A DNA stretch of 64,000 nt from Heligmosomoides polygyrus polygyrus (Eukaryota; Nematoda; Chromadorea; Rhabditida; Heligmosomidae). Where the stretch lies: contig OX377206.1 in the NCBI GenBank assembly GCA_947396885.1, forward strand, positions 14,135,466-14,199,465, given 5' to 3'. The translations under genes and the position numbers were made by a program. Positions 44,910-56,300 of the stretch are shown here, one piece after another. A model generated the notes under the pieces. The model was not told the DNA's origin, did not search any database, and saw only the letters and a program-made list of their open reading frames with translations. Each line of letters opens with the position of its first letter. Positions within the stretch are counted from its first letter, which is position 1.

Positions 44910-45194
44910 ATGAGAGGCGATTCAACGGCTTCTACTCTCACGAATCACAAGGTCGGAAACCGGCATCTTAAATCAGGTGAGTTAGATCAGCCAGACCCCG
45001 GAGTTCCATTGATCCGCGCTCTCCTCCGTGTTTGCGGAGAACAGCACAGCAACCGTGTTGTGCATTTTAGAGCATGTGCAATCTTGACGGGAGCATCAGC
45101 CGATAAGTACCAAAATTTTTGCCTTAATCTCGTCTCAGGGTTTTATTTGAAGTGCTGTCACAAATACGACATTCGCCTTTGGAATCTCGGTTGA
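44910..45194 (+). CDS. Weak two-exon candidate after unit B
   Basis: 44910-44976 ends at AAATCAG|GTGAGT and 45139-45194 follows an ATCTCGTCTCAG acceptor in matching phase, giving a 40-residue peptide from this ATG (MRGDSTASTLTNHKVGN ... FYLKCCHKYDIRLWNLG). The first frame is also open further upstream. The minus strand of 44640-44940 is open in several frames as well, one with a hydrophobic stretch (PIYCAAVVQLSTGFAVYFG). Which strand, if any, is coding is unclear. Confidence 0.2.
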   Translation: MRGDSTASTLTNHKVGNRHLKSGELDQPDPGVPLIRALLRVCGEQHSNRVVHFRACAILTGASADKYQNFCLNLVSGFYLKCCHKYDIRLWNLG

Positions 45195-45375
45195 CAGGAC
45201 AGGTTACAGCAGGTGAGAGATACTGGGGCTGGTGGGGTCAGAATTCCCCCAAAATTTAATCCAAGGGGCTCGCTTAGGTACTGGTTAGAATACGGTATAA
45301 TCCATCAAATCTTCAGCCTATTAAATACGTATACTACATAGATTCCGTCGAGTACTGGGTAAGGGCGATGAGGTC

Positions 45376-45740
45376 AGGATCATCGACACCCACCTTAAAG
45401 GACTATTTAAGGCGCTGATCGCGAATATGATTCATAGCGCAGAAGAATCCAATGCCGAAAACAGATACCACATTCGTGATCGGCGCCTTGAAAATCTGCG
45501 CCAAATCGAAGTTGGGTCGAAAGCGATCACTCCCGACCCAACTCACCCGTAATGTACCATCATCGGCCTACAGTATGATGACAAATACCATATTCTTCAT
45601 CAGCAACTCAACTAACCTCGTTGGGCGAACTCAGGGCGAAAACGTTTGTTCGTGCTAAATGGTGAAGTTATAAGTAGATTCCGTAATCAACCGAGATTTC
45701 GAAAACGAGTGCCGTACATATTTGTGATCAGCGTCGCAAG
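45376..45740 (+). repeat. R2-type degenerate array
   Basis: Several copies of (CA/TA)TTCGTGATC.GCGCC-like motifs at spacings near 100-130 bp, for example TATTTGTGATCAGCGTCGC at about 45718. Confidence 0.5.
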
Positions 45741-45924
45741 TCACAACTTTAGAAAAATTGCCATGCTTACGCGAACAAATCTTTTTCAAGCTCGGCATAT
45801 GTGAGAGGACAATCGCGCCCATGAATCGGGTCTCCATGCTGGGGAAGTTTCTCGTTGTGATTTCTCAGGCAGAGGTTGGATTGACCGTTTCAAATCCATC
45901 TTACGATGTGCAAAAAAACCTCTA

Positions 45925-45989
45925 CAGGGAATCGAACTACAAACTCCTTGCCTTCCACAACTCTACTTCCTTACCCACTGTGGCACCAA
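45925..45989 (-). repeat. tRNA-derived SINE-like sequence
   Basis: On the minus strand, TGCCACAGTGGG (A-box-like) is followed about 40 nt later by AGTTCGATTCC (B-box-like, one mismatch). The flanks do not form an acceptor stem, so it is not a functional tRNA. Confidence 0.4.
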
Positions 45990-46372
45990 TATACGGCGGA
46001 CAGAGTTGCTTGCGGACTACTTCAGTAGAGCGAAGCCAAGGCTAAGCGAAAATGATCCGTTACTCCGTTCCCCTGACATCTATTGCATTCAAGGAACACA
46101 AATCTAAAGGCAGCGTTCGAACTTCCAAGCTGCACGTATATACCTCACCTCAAAGTTACTGCGACCTTGTATCTATCGTTTCTGAGTCCGCTGCCCTTGT
46201 TTCTTCCTTGGCAACTGGAGACACTGACTGGTGTAGTTGCCATAATAATCCTCTATGCAAACCGACCACGTTGGCAGGGACACATGTTTGACTGGAGCAC
46301 ATCTGAAATGCCCCCTGGTGACGAAAAGCATCGACGAATTGGTTAAGCTGACAGGCGCACAAATATGTCAAT

Positions 46373-46699
46373 CTACGCGCGTCCAACAATCGACAGACGA
46401 TACTGACTAATTCTAACTAAGGAGTCTAAACATGCAATCGCAATGCGTTCCGCAGTGTTCGCCACTACGTTGGAACAAGAGTGCTCTATTATGACACGTC
46501 GCCGACGGAGAACGATGAGGCTTACCTCAGCGGACATGGTCACAGCATAGGTAACCAATAAAAATCGCTGAAAAAGACTCACTGGTCTCTCATCCAGTTC
46601 CGGTGAAGTGGCGCCACATTTGCAGTTGTGTCCCGAGCTGATTTTGGCAGCACAGCTGATGTCGTGGATGTATATCTCTAATAATGTAACAGCAGACAA
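46373..46699 (-). other. Candidate minus-strand exons, homologous to 52030-52290
   Basis: Reading SAVTLLEIYIHDISCAAK, ISSGHNCKCGATSPELDE and FQRFLLVTYAVTMSAE ends at GTAAGC. The counterpart near 52.1-52.3 kb reads VDVTLLEV, YLCKCNPT and ends at GTAAAC, followed by the shared intron string GTGTCA.AATAG. A shared donor in two diverged copies suggests a duplicated gene. Product unknown; in the second copy the frame is interrupted. Confidence 0.3.
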
Positions 46700-46739
46700 T
46701 CTTTATCCATTGGCTACATCACCAATATGACGGTACTCA

Positions 46740-47826
46740 CAAAGGGGGTCAGTGAGCTCGCTCCGGAGGTGCTAAACCAGACCTATACGGTCTTGTAGGG
46801 CATCGGACTAGGATCACAGTGATGTCGTTTTGCTAAATGCCGTAGGGCGGTCCAAAAATACGAAAAAAACCGTATCATTTCAGTGCGTGTTGATAAGGCA
46901 AAATTGATGAACGGCATGGCGTTGTTGCACTCAAAAATTAATCTACAAAAGGTTGGAAGGAAAGGACTGGAAACTTACTTCCACACAAGCTATGGAACAG
47001 AATTGTGTGCATGTAGAAGTGGACCAGGTGGACTATTACATAGATACTCCGCACGATCCATCAGCAGTACTCGGCAATCTGTCGCAGCAGCGTAGGCGAA
47101 CTCAGCCCACTGCGTTCCGACCAGATGAGTGCCACAACCTGCTACAGCTGGCCACGGCTCAATGCATAACACAGAAGGCTAGAAGCAACAGCCCTTAGAC
47201 GGCCAAGTTGAAGAGATCAGTTGTAAGATTCAAAGGACGAACACGCGTGATGAAATTCGCCCCCACTAAATACCGTGTTCGCTGGCGAGAAGTCCTTTTC
47301 TACGCATCATGACGACACTCTCGAAATGTTTACTTCTGAACGGAGAAAACGACGCATATTTCATTGCACCAATATTGCCAGACACCCATCGCGAAGGGAT
47401 AAGAGATGTGGTTAATCTTAACGCGAATCACACTGGAAATCGATTCGTTGTCCCCCGTAATCAATCCCTTATCACCGGGTAATGTGAAGTCGATCCAAAT
47501 TTGTGGTTATATGTTCTTTAGGTGGACGCATCTGATAGCGACAAAAACCGCCGAAGGTCACTGCTTCTTCTCACAGCCTGGAGCCGATGTTGCGATGCGT
47601 GCTTGGATGTGTGCAACGTCGGCAGCCAGTCACCATTGTTAATCGACTACAGCGACCTGGTCCGTTCAAACGTTTAAATAGTAATGCACGCAAAGAGTGT
47701 GTTCATTGTCCACGACGGGAGCGACTGGTCGTTCATGCAAAAGATGCGAATTGATTAAAACCAAGCGATCACCGCGAAAGCTGCTCTCCAATGCTGCGAG
47801 GCATGCGATCTATGTACACCCCCTTA
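46740..47826. other. Single-copy interval with unresolved frames
   Basis: Plus-strand frames at 46883-47198 (for example HVEVDQVDYYIDTPHDPSAV) and around 47690 (ARKECVHCPRRERLVVHAK) look more protein-like than their surroundings. However, I find no phase-consistent splice model and recognise no family. Confidence 0.3.
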
Positions 47827-47862
47827 CCCCCCCCCCCCCCCCCCTCCCCCGTCCCCCGTCCC
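47827..47862 (+). repeat. Poly-C tract
   Basis: A run of about 18 C followed by TCCCCCGTCCCCCGTCCC. Similar shorter C-runs occur at 3523, 4040, 30558, 31077, 56904 and 57420 in the U copies. Confidence 0.9.
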
Positions 47863-48239
47863 AACTTCATATCCGTCCGAAGTATTGTAGAACTATTGTA
47901 AAAGGCTACACACTACATAATAATAGGCTTCGCATACAGCTGAATATGTTCCTGCTCTTGGCAGCATTGCATACGAGATCAAGACAGTGATAGCGTTCTT
48001 CAACTGTAACTCAGACGCATTCATATAATGTCCACTATACATGGGATCCGATCGAAAATCTTCGGATAATTGGATGACTCGGATAACGCTTTTCGGATAA
48101 ATGCAATGGTAAGTTTAAAGCTTCCAGTATCAATAAATACAGAGAGGACCTCTCTCTTAAAGCCGGGCTTAAATCTACATCTGGTTCTGACGCATCCCTT
48201 CCAAGATCAATGCTGCAAAGGTGAGACATTCTTTTCATA

Positions 48240-48480
48240 AAAATACGCCAGCCGCAACACATTTTTTGTGTACATCTTAGGAAAGACTTAACGCTCTTCA
48301 ACAAGAACATGCGTGGCCAATGCAAACGCGTTAATTCATAAGGATCTCACCTGAGAGGACATCCATTGCTCCAGAAGTGGGTGTGATAGGTGTGCTCTGG
48401 CACGGCGTTCGGGATGCTCAGGTTCATATGTTACAGCATAAACATATGAGCCTGAGCTTCCCAAACGCCAAAAGCCTAGA
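48240..48480. repeat. Repeat family R6, copy 3, with terminal hairpin
   Basis: GGATCTCACCTGAGAGGACA ... GGTTCATATGTTAC. At 48408-48472 it folds back: TTCGGGATGCTCAGGTTCAT and TATGAGCCTGAGCTTCCCAA flank a short loop. Confidence 0.7.
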
Positions 48481-49099
48481 TCTGACATCATGAGGACGGG
48501 CATAAAAGAACACGTGGTCGATAGTGTCCACCTGTGTCACAGAGGCAAGCCGCAAACATTCCTGGAAATTTCGCTCGTTTTCCAGTATTTAAACCCAAAA
48601 CGACAATACACATCTTCACTTCTTTACAAAAGTGCAAAAGAAGCACCTACTGGACATGCCAAATGCAAGTGACATTGAACAACTGCTCCAAAAATTCATT
48701 GACAAATTAGAAGAGGAAGCCGATTATATTTATGGTTTACTGCTGCATTTCAAACGTGATTCTTTATGCAAGGTAGAAGCAGTGACGACTGTGCACATTG
48801 CATAGTATTGTTCATTACATACACTTAACGAGCAAATGTGACAGCTAGACGAAGATACTGGATATGACAGAGTAAAACAGACAACAATATGAGACAAGAG
48901 CTTTCTAAAAATAAAGATCACAAGAATTGGACGTGTAGAGACTGGTCAATTGTAATGAATATGAAAAATGGATTTGGAAGATGTTTTGTTCAACCTTTGC
49001 TGTTCAGAACCCGCCCTATAAATACGGACATTTGTCGGTAACACTAACATACGCGCACACCTCTGGTGCTTGAGACCTGCAGGACAAGAGTTACTGGAG

Positions 49100-49320
49100 A
49101 TCTAAACAAAGGCTTTAATGATTTTATGCATCGCTAGAGGATCTCTGGATTTCCTTTGACCGCTAGGCTGTTTAGGGGAACAGTTTGTTTCTCACTGCAC
49201 CACAAGAGATAATAGGTTAGCCAGGCCATAGCAGTTGCCTTGATTTTAAGCCCACTAGTGAAGCCATTTTAGACTGCTTCCAAAGCGTTAATAATCCAAT
49301 TCTTCCGGGGATGAAAACGC
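49100..49320 (-). pseudogene. Degenerate LINE fragment, same family as 36.5 kb
   Basis: GTTTAGGGGAACAGTTTGTT, AGTGAAGCCATTTTAGACTG and CGTTAATAATCCAATTCTTC align with 36727-36870. Heavily decayed, no open frame. Confidence 0.6.
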
Positions 49321-50034
49321 CGACACAAACACACAGTTGCAACAGTATGTTTTACAATTGAAGCATAATAATTTCGATGAACAGCACATGAATAGAACAT
49401 AGAAGCAACATCAATGCCACATTGAAATGAAGTCCCTTGCCCTTGTTCTGGCCCTGACCATGCTTTAAATTAAACCACTTTGGAAGTGCCCGATAACTGT
49501 CCGATTCCTGAGTTGGCACTACCTATGCGACATTCTCCTAGTAAGCACTCATCCGCCTAGACGGGAAGACCCGTTCAAATGACGTAGCAAGCAGCAATAG
49601 TGGATTGATGCAAACCCTAAACAACTGCTTCGTCAGCTTTTTGAGGGCATAGGCGCCCTAAGAATTCTCCCAAAACTATTCGTTCAAATTTTACATAACA
49701 ACGATCGAAAATTTAGTCGGTTTGTGAGTCTGTGCAGCTGAACACGAACGATCACAGACACGAAAAAATAAATGATCGTTAAGCCCTAGAGCTCTTAGTG
49801 CACGGAGCAACAGTACAGCTATGGCTCACATTAACTGTCAAGGAGAGCGAGGTTCACCAGTAAGTGACTTCGGGTTCTTCGCTACACTGGCTATTCAGTT
49901 AACTGTTTGGAGAACGGGGCATTCTCGTAAGAACATGTCCGACTAGGCGACCCGGTGCACACTGCCAGGGCAGAGGTTTTCGTTCCCGGTGACGAATCCA
50001 CGGCGAAGCAAATAACACGGCCGGTCTGGAAGAC
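49321..50034. other. Interval without recognised gene
   Basis: A single-copy stretch with stops in all frames apart from the 122-codon minus-strand frame that enters it at 49891-50259 (SGTSNDAEDEESSAATRIQQ near its start). That frame has a possible donor after IQQ but no second exon I can defend. Confidence 0.35.
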
Positions 50035-50283
50035 TTGCATGAGGTCACGATGAGTGATGAACATCAGCACTATCTCAAAATAACGGCTATGATGGCTAAC
50101 TCCAGGTGGACGAAGCAGTCGATAAGTGAAGCAGTGAAGGTACAATTTCAACTGGGAAGGTCGCAGTTTACAAGAGAATCTTCTAACCTGCTGAATTCTT
50201 GTAGCAGCCGAGCTTTCTTCGTCTTCTGCATCGTTGCTGGTGCCGCTTCCCAGAATCACTCAACCGCCCGACGCCGGTTCTAA
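50035..50283 (+). other. Weak open frame, 82 codons
   Basis: MSDEHQHYLKITAMMANSRW then TKQSISEAVK before a possible GTACAA donor. It competes with an equally open minus-strand frame over the same bases. Not assigned. Confidence 0.2.
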
Positions 50284-52029
50284 AAGTGTTTCTCCACTCA
50301 TTAGACAGCATTAGTACACCAAAGTAGCACATATAGTGGGCTTAGCCAACTGGCTGCAAGGGGTGCAGCAAGGGAGGCAGCAGCCACTAAAGGCACCGAC
50401 TCCCAAGCTACTTCACTTCATGTACCGTATAACATTAACTACCGATTCCGTTTGGGCTCCCTGATGGGACCGCAAGATTTGACTCAACCCAGCTGGGCAA
50501 ATGTGCGATGGGCACCCTGAGAATTTCCAAAACAATCCATGAAGTAAGGGAGCACCAGTAAAATTGTTTCACCATGCATCGTTACGAAGACTGTCGAGCA
50601 CCAACGATATGACCTGTGCCCGGTTGCCTCCATTTCAATAGTCCTTGTACTTCGATCTGAAATAAGTACCTCTCTTCCAGGGAAACGGACCAGCAGATAA
50701 AAGGATTTCTTACCATTCGGCTGATGGAGAAGCCAGCGAAGATCTCGCCCCTTTTGAAGATATTTCTGAAATCAACTGTAACTTTCTACCCGATGTCGAA
50801 TGAAATCGTAGGTACCGTGAAGAAGTCCAGTGTTAGGAGGGCCTGAAATTCATGTTCAAGCCCTGCACACAGTCATTCATCTAGTACTCCCAGGAACTTG
50901 CATTAAGCCAATGGCCCTTTATGGTCATGAAGAAAACAATATCGAAAATTGTGAATGAAGAAAAATTAGGTGAACGTCACCTGCCTGTGTTTAAACAGAT
51001 AGAATTCAGGCTAGAGTTACTTTGTTAAAGAAACTATGATGGAGAGCTAGTACGGCAAGCCTTCGAAAAGCACTGGTTGCTAGATAATTCTGCTCTAAAT
51101 AACCTGATAGGTGATCAAGTACGTTACTATTCAGGAGGCATTGAAATCCTCTTCCCCTAGATCAAAAAAAAAATCGAGCCGGAAATGGACTTCGAACTTA
51201 TGCCGCCCATCTCCTATTCAAAAATTCCTTTTCAAAACACTACCGGCTTACTGACATCCATTTTCCCTCAGAAATAAAGCGCGTGGCGCACTCCAAAAGT
51301 GTGATTGACAACGTGACTGCTCTACAGAGGTCTTTCCTTTTAAGCTGAACTCATACCGAGCGCATCCAGAAGAAGATATGTCCAAATCCTTCCGGTATGA
51401 CCGGTAACGCGTACAGCTGCGTAAGCAGTTCACATGGTCTCCTTTAGATTGCAAAATATGAGCGGATACCAGTACTTCGAAGAAGTACCGTAGCGCGCTT
51501 ACCTACTTGGCAATCGTTTTCTGAGACACCAACAACGCAGGTGTACTTCTAACACATACACAGGTCTCTGCAAACGTCTCCATGCGGACAAGCTCGAGAG
51601 TCGCCATCATCGACATCTGAAACAATTCATGAGCATAGAAAAGCACCCACTTTCTTGCAGTCTATGTCGTATTTATAAACCTAAAAGCGAAAAAAATATG
51701 GGACATATGCGCGTCGATAGGTCCGAATAGCAATCAATGTCGCTGCCAAATCGATATGAAGCCACTGGCATATCCGGCGAAAACATGAGCGCCCCTACGC
51801 AACATGACCTAAGCTTCATCAAGAAATTTCTACCAAGAATAAATTGAGCCGCTTACCTTCATCTCATAACATGCCAGCATAACCAGGTCAGCATCTATAC
51901 AGACTGCTTGGAAGTATCTCGTGCTTCACAGAGTGGCACGTGACACGTCTCCGAGATGCAGTCACTGCTATTGTGACACATCACTGACGCACAAGGATCA
52001 GGTTTACCTGAACAAACGTTGACCGAATA
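50284..52029. other. Single-copy interval, one minus-strand exon candidate
   Basis: At 51858-51915 the minus strand reads RYFQAVCIDADLVMLACYEM and ends at GAAG|GTAAGC. The IDADLVML string has a faint resemblance to the DADLIMLGL motif of XRN-type exonucleases, which is too short to name. Near 51184-51250 (minus) a second B-box-like sequence (AAGTTCGAAGTCC) occurs. Nothing else is supported. Confidence 0.3.
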
Positions 52030-52290
52030 GGGTCAATCAGTAAAAAACGCTGAAAATAAACTCACTGATTTCCGATCTACTTCTGGCTCAAGTGGGATTA
52101 CATTTACACAAATACTCCGATTTTGCATGGAAAAAAATACTGACACCCTGTTTCCTATATTGACAGTACTGTATTACAGAAGCTTGTCCGTCGCAAATGA
52201 TAGCATCTGGGCCTGAAATATAGATTACGGCAGTATTGCATAGCTGGCTACATACCTCTAATAAGGTAACATCAACGAACACTCACCTAG
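52030..52290 (-). pseudogene. Second copy of the 46.4-46.7 kb exon block
   Basis: Shares GTTACCTTATTAGAG.TAT, an AAATG box, the TTTATTTTCAGCG segment and the GTAAACCTGATC donor region with 46373-46699. A stop interrupts the frame between the Cys motif and the last exon. Confidence 0.35.
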
Positions 52291-52720
52291 AGTACGAATT
52301 CACAAAGATACAAGATTGATCCAACTACCAAAGAAGACTGAAAGCTTACCTCCACTCGAAACAATGGGAAACTACGAACAAAAAATATCTGTGTACAGAG
52401 AGTCTTTGGATACTATTCGCAGTCCGTATGGAAACGGAAAAATAAAGAATGACTAAGACGGTCGGTTTTATAAGGGGACGTGACGGCCGTTCACCTGTAA
52501 TTAAGCGATTAGAGGTGAAGCACGTCCACAAGCAAAGTGCACAGTGGTAGACGGCCCATGAGAAAGTATTCCTAGGGAACAAATACTGCACCTCAACGAG
52601 GATGTTCGCCCGGTAGAAAAGGAGAAAATCAAGGGGTGCTATAACACAGTCACGTAACTATCGATGTCGTCAATTCTCGAAGAGACTCCATGATTATTGC
52701 GCAGACCATTCCGTCAGAGC

Positions 52721-52915
52721 ATGTCATCAGATAAAGGCACAACCAAAGAGCACAATACGAAGCCCCACCCAGCAAAATATTCATGTAGTGACGGTGCTCG
52801 AGAGCAAGACATCACCCGCAAAACCGCAAAGTTAGCAAGGAAGGTTGACCTAAACTTGATGAAAGGAGAGGAGCTTAATTTGAATCTCAAGAAAGCCAAC
52901 AACACAGAGACATAA
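52721..52915 (+). CDS. Possible Lys-rich terminal exon
   Basis: A 64-codon frame from an ATG to TAA, very hydrophilic: MSSDKGTTKEHNTKPHPAK ... KLARKVDLNLMKGEELNLNL. No domain, no clear acceptor before it. The composition differs from random frames nearby, which is the only support. Confidence 0.2.
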   Translation: MSSDKGTTKEHNTKPHPAKYSCSDGAREQDITRKTAKLARKVDLNLMKGEELNLNLKKANNTET

Positions 52916-53381
52916 GCGTTTGCTAATCATTCGACGGTGTCTCATAAGAAACACGAATGCGATTTGAGAACGAAGCCTAGCGTCAGGAACAATGGAAGAA
53001 CCGATTCTGTGCTTAATTGTGCATACATGTAATCATGGAATTGACACGGCACTGGAAGATCGGACATTTATGTAGCTAACTTCGGAGATTTACCTTTTTT
53101 ACACGACTATGTTCGTGCGCTAGATTACAACGGAACTTCAACACAATGTAATATACCATGACGTCCAATGAATAAGGGTTCGCAACACCTGAAGCGTCTT
53201 ACTCTAGGGACGTATATGCTCGCGAAGGATTTTTTTTGAAAGCGTTATGGTTCGATACGGAATGGCCGGAGTGAGGAGTGTTCTCCCTAAATTAGGATTG
53301 TGCCTTCATTTAATTTGAAAGCATGTGCAGATAAACGACGATGAAGTGGACACCATCTTAATGTCAGAGATCAAATATGCG
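52916..53381. other. Interval without recognised gene
   Basis: Single-copy within the window. It directly precedes the start of the U2 match; whether it is also part of the duplication cannot be seen because U1 is cut by the window edge. Confidence 0.5.
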
Positions 53382-56300
53382 GTCACACGCGTTCCAGTCA
53401 CGACTGGACATACTGTACGGTGGACGACCTGTCATAGTCATGACAAAGTATAGCTGTGTTGTTTTGAAATTACTCGCTTTCAATCGTTTCATTAACTACC
53501 ACAACGGTTAAGAAAAGCAGAACAAACCGTTGAAAAAAGCTGGCATCTCTGTGTTTTTTATTTTGATTTCCTTAATGCAATTGTTTTTTAAGGAATGGGG
53601 AAGCTGAATGTACATATTTCAATACTGGATACATTCCGTTCTTATGAAACCGTTTAAGAGTGGCCACCACCAAATAGGATTGCACCTAATAGAGCCTCGA
53701 AACTTTGTTCGTATTGCCTGTCGCTCTTGGAACAGCACTTTTGAAAGCAACAAAAGACAGCGCCCACCTGGTTAACGATGGCGTTGGTGGTTTTGACGAC
53801 CTTTTTGATATTGTAGTGGTCGCATTCGGAGCTGTTCCAGCCTGCACCTCGGTCTGCTCGCCATCTCCGGATGGATAGAACTATCATGGTCCAACGTTCG
53901 CGGAATACCCAGCCTAAAGCCCTGCTCGGGCCCATCCACCGACGACCACTGTAGGCCATATTCTACAGGTGTCGATGGAGGATCGGCCTGAGCAGCTGTT
54001 CGGACCATAGGAGACCAGCTTTCGACCATATCCGCTTCCTCCTCTGTACAGGATGCTCGTAGTTGTCGGTCCCGTCTCCAAGGAGTGTGTTGCCGTTTGT
54101 CAACACACACCTAGGAGACGGGAGCGAAACCGATGGGAGTCACTTTGGATCACATGCGCCTGACGACGGGCATGGAGGTGAAAGTGGTGAAGCTCCTCAT
54201 AGACATCTTTGTCGGTATCGTCAGTGATGATTCTTCTGCTCCTCGACACCCGCCTGGTTCTCCTGAAATCCCGAAAGGTGTTGCGCTGAAAATGACGGTG
54301 TTCCTTAGAAACTCAATTGCTCTTTTAACCTACCTCCATGTCGGAATTCGAGCCAAGAACTAAGGCAGTGTTCGTGCACGCACTGAATTCCCATCCGGAT
54401 CTAGACTGCTGAGGAACGCCCGAAGACTCGGCGTTCCCAGCATATGGGATGGATCCGGCTTGCAATGTGAGTCATCGGGAAACTCTTCTCACAAGTTGAG
54501 CTTCCACCCCGACAAGGATGGGAACTGAGCAGAAAAAGCGACGATTCCTGAATAGGCCCTTGGTATACTCGCGCGTAGCGCTGGCCACAGTGTTGGGCGG
54601 GCAGCTACGGACTGCGTAACACCCACAGTACCCGCACCTGGACCCGCATAACACAGTCACCTCGACCGGTCGCCGGCGCGACGCGAGAGTGTACCAAAGC
54701 CCGTCGCGCATCGCAGCCGCGTGCAGTCGTCCTTAGTGGAGCGCGTTAATTAGTTCATTACTTGCCAGCTATTTCGGACAGCACTAATAGGATGTTGGAG
54801 TAAGAGAACGCACCAGCCTCCTGACAGCTAAACAGTATAAATGTGGAATATCAACGAAAGGAGAAGGATTGCCAACAAAGACGGCAAGTAAACAGCTTAA
54901 ACTGCCCAGTAGTAAGATGACCAGAATCATTGTTTACCTTCATCCCCCTTTGCTCGCACGCAGAAAGAAGCGAATGCATGCACACTTCAGAACAGAAGTC
55001 GCGGCAGCGACGGGAGCGAGTGCAGAGCTGGGTGTACGTAGCATCAATGCCCCGACTTCCCTCTACTGTCAGTTCAAGAACACTGAAAAACGTGCCAGGC
55101 AACGCTATCCAGGCAATCTGCCTTTCTCGTTGAATGGCAAAAAGATGCTTACCAGGCGCTGCCCCTGGACGGAGGGCGGAGGGAACAAGTAGCATTCGCC
55201 TGTTGCAAAGCGACAGTTATTTAGATGCTCTGTGAAGTTATGAAGTGGATGTCAAAAGTGGAGGGACAAAATTCAACTTTCTTGCCTGTGGCGTCTAACA
55301 TGCTGCAACACATTAGACTTCCCGGTCAGGAAATTCTACGGAACATCGGCCAACGGTACACTAACTAGCAGACTTTCCCTGAAGATTTTCACCACCTCCA
55401 ATGGGACTTCTGCAAACTGTTTGAAAAAATATCAAAGAAGAGCAACGAGAAATGAGCAACACCAATAAGCTTCGATCTTCAAGAGAAAACTCGACAAATC
55501 CCAAAACGGAATTTACACCTCGGGTCCCTGAACAGCGCGTCGTTATCGAAACCACACATATTGATTAGGCGCGAGACGATCAACACCCGCAGATTTCATA
55601 ACGGCGCGACGCTGTGCGATTGGAGCACAAATTCCACGTAAGTGGAACGAGGGAATCATCCAAATGTACTTTCTGTGAAGTGCTTTACCTGTTGTTCTTT
55701 GGGAGAGCACTGCTAAGACCTTCATAACATCGCGTCCACTGGGATGATGGTGGTAGTGGTTTCATCCTTTTCAATGTTGCAACAGTCGATGTCGTTGCTG
55801 TCCTGGCTTTGGTTGACAAATAAACTTCTCAGGAGGGTTCAGCTGAACATGTATGGCTGCTAAACAAAAGCAAGGTATCCTTTTTATAGCTGAACTGAGG
55901 GCTAACGGACGATCCATTTATACAGCGAATGCTGGATCCTGTGCCCATCGCAGTGTTTCCGCTTTCCCTATCGTAGACCACTGAAGCGTTAGGAGAAAGC
56001 ATAGGACACCATAAGGATTCACATACTTCTGATACGCGGTGACGCGACGAATCTACATACTCCTGACCATGGGCTAGGGATCAAGGGCGTGCGTTTCAGG
56101 CAATAACCAGTTGAACTAGGATCTACATATGTGCAGAAAAGTGGATGAAAAGGCGAGAGAACAGAGAAGCCACACTTCCATCTATACCTGAGCAGAGGAA
56201 TTCCGGTTTTCATTCTGGTCAATAATTATCATGTACTGATATCACCCTTCAACACAAGGAGATTAAAAAAGCTTGGGAACGCTCTGGAATCCAGCTAGGC

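Noticed and set aside
51858..51915. IDADLVML string as an XRN-type 5'-3' exonuclease exon
   Set aside because: Eight residues are too few, and neighbouring catalytic motifs of that family are absent.
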